From JAICKN01 sp036491415 (GTDB lineage: Bacteria > Acidobacteriota > Terriglobia > Terriglobales > Acidobacteriaceae): DNA of 59,477 nt. The notes under the pieces were generated by a model that did not search any database, was not told where the DNA came from, and worked only from the letters and a program-made list of their open reading frames with translations. The stretch spans positions 1 to 59,477 of the forward strand of contig DASXCC010000097.1 of NCBI GenBank assembly GCA_036491415.1, in the 5' to 3' direction. Shown piece by piece: positions 59,395-59,477 of this stretch (position 1 is its first letter; each line of letters begins with the position of its first letter). The translations under genes and the position numbers were made by a program.

Positions 59395-59477
59395 GCTTTT
59401 ACTCTCATGCTGCAGGCACCGGTTCTTTTGCAGAACAGGTTAGGAATCCACTGATGGTAACTCAGCCGCTAAATTAT
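59395..59477 (-). other. Window edge, possible end of an upstream gene
   Basis: On the minus strand one frame reads NLAAELPSVDS followed by a stop at 59442-59440, which could be the C-terminus of a gene beyond the right edge. The stretch is too short to decide. Confidence 0.2.

Noticed and set aside
1..59477. tRNA, rRNA, CRISPR arrays, insertion sequences and prophage genes
   Set aside because: Gaps were read for cloverleaf-like and CCA-ended segments, spaced direct repeats, transposases, integrases and terminal inverted repeats; none was convincing. A tRNAscan or IS search would be the decisive check.

Overview
The window looks like a chromosomal segment of a Gram-negative member of the Acidobacteriota (Terriglobia / Candidatus Koribacter-like). 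This assignment is an inference. The window holds a BamA/SurA-N/TamB outer-membrane assembly operon, many short secreted proteins with Ala-X-Ala or 'AQ' signal-peptide ends, a Tat-exported putative glycoside hydrolase, a cytochrome bd oxidase, a MeaB/methylmalonyl-CoA epimerase pair, and an era-corC-ybeY-phoH block. Base composition is moderate (roughly half G+C) and several genes use TTG or GTG starts behind a clear Shine-Dalgarno. I saw no rRNA, tRNA, CRISPR, insertion sequence or prophage. The gene content is mostly housekeeping, with a few accessory patches.

Layout. 1-9.7 kb: edge fragment of an SPFH/band-7 protein, a DsbA-like thiol oxidoreductase, a peroxiredoxin, a DODA-type dioxygenase (ygiD), a DinB-like protein, a cupin/GlcG pair, a large Tat-exported putative glycoside hydrolase, a nucleoside-phosphorylase-like protein and a secreted acidobacterial-type protein. 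9.7-12.6 kb: a polysaccharide deacetylase translationally coupled to a double acyltransferase. 12.7-17.1 kb: RsbW-like kinase, Era, CorC-like, YbeY, PhoH. 17.3-21.8 kb: a small protein, a 5'-truncated HlyD, then MeaB, methylmalonyl-CoA epimerase, TsaB and acyl-CoA dehydrogenase. 22.2-24.6 kb: siroheme and sulfate-reduction operon (precorrin-2 dehydrogenase, uroporphyrinogen-III methyltransferase, APS reductase).

24.6-31.4 kb: amine oxidase, DHA2-type efflux pump, cytochrome bd oxidase (cydA, cydB), a c-type cytochrome and a lone oxidase subunit III. 31.5-43.1 kb: UvrA, three small secreted or TPR proteins, SMC, PurC, CvpA and a Fis-type regulator. 43.2-46.1 kb: a secreted TPR protein, an SDR and Pcm. 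46.1-54 kb: bamA-surA(N)-tamB. 54.1-59.5 kb: ThiF/MoeB, a secreted protein, AroA, a lone NuoB, a Nudix hydrolase and a thioredoxin-fold protein.

The most striking signal lies in the 5' leader of the siroheme/APS-reductase operon. A 30-codon leader ORF on the minus strand (24416-24508) carries seven Cys codons in a nine-codon stretch. It is followed by a strong intrinsic terminator (24351-24388). The RNA contains an 8-bp 1:2 stem, an 11-nt 2:3 antiterminator pairing with one mismatch, and a 12-bp 3:4 terminator, which is the full architecture of a ribosome-mediated transcription attenuator. I infer that it senses cysteinyl-tRNA and controls assimilatory sulfur metabolism. Its predicted promoter would place the transcription start only a few bases before the leader ATG.
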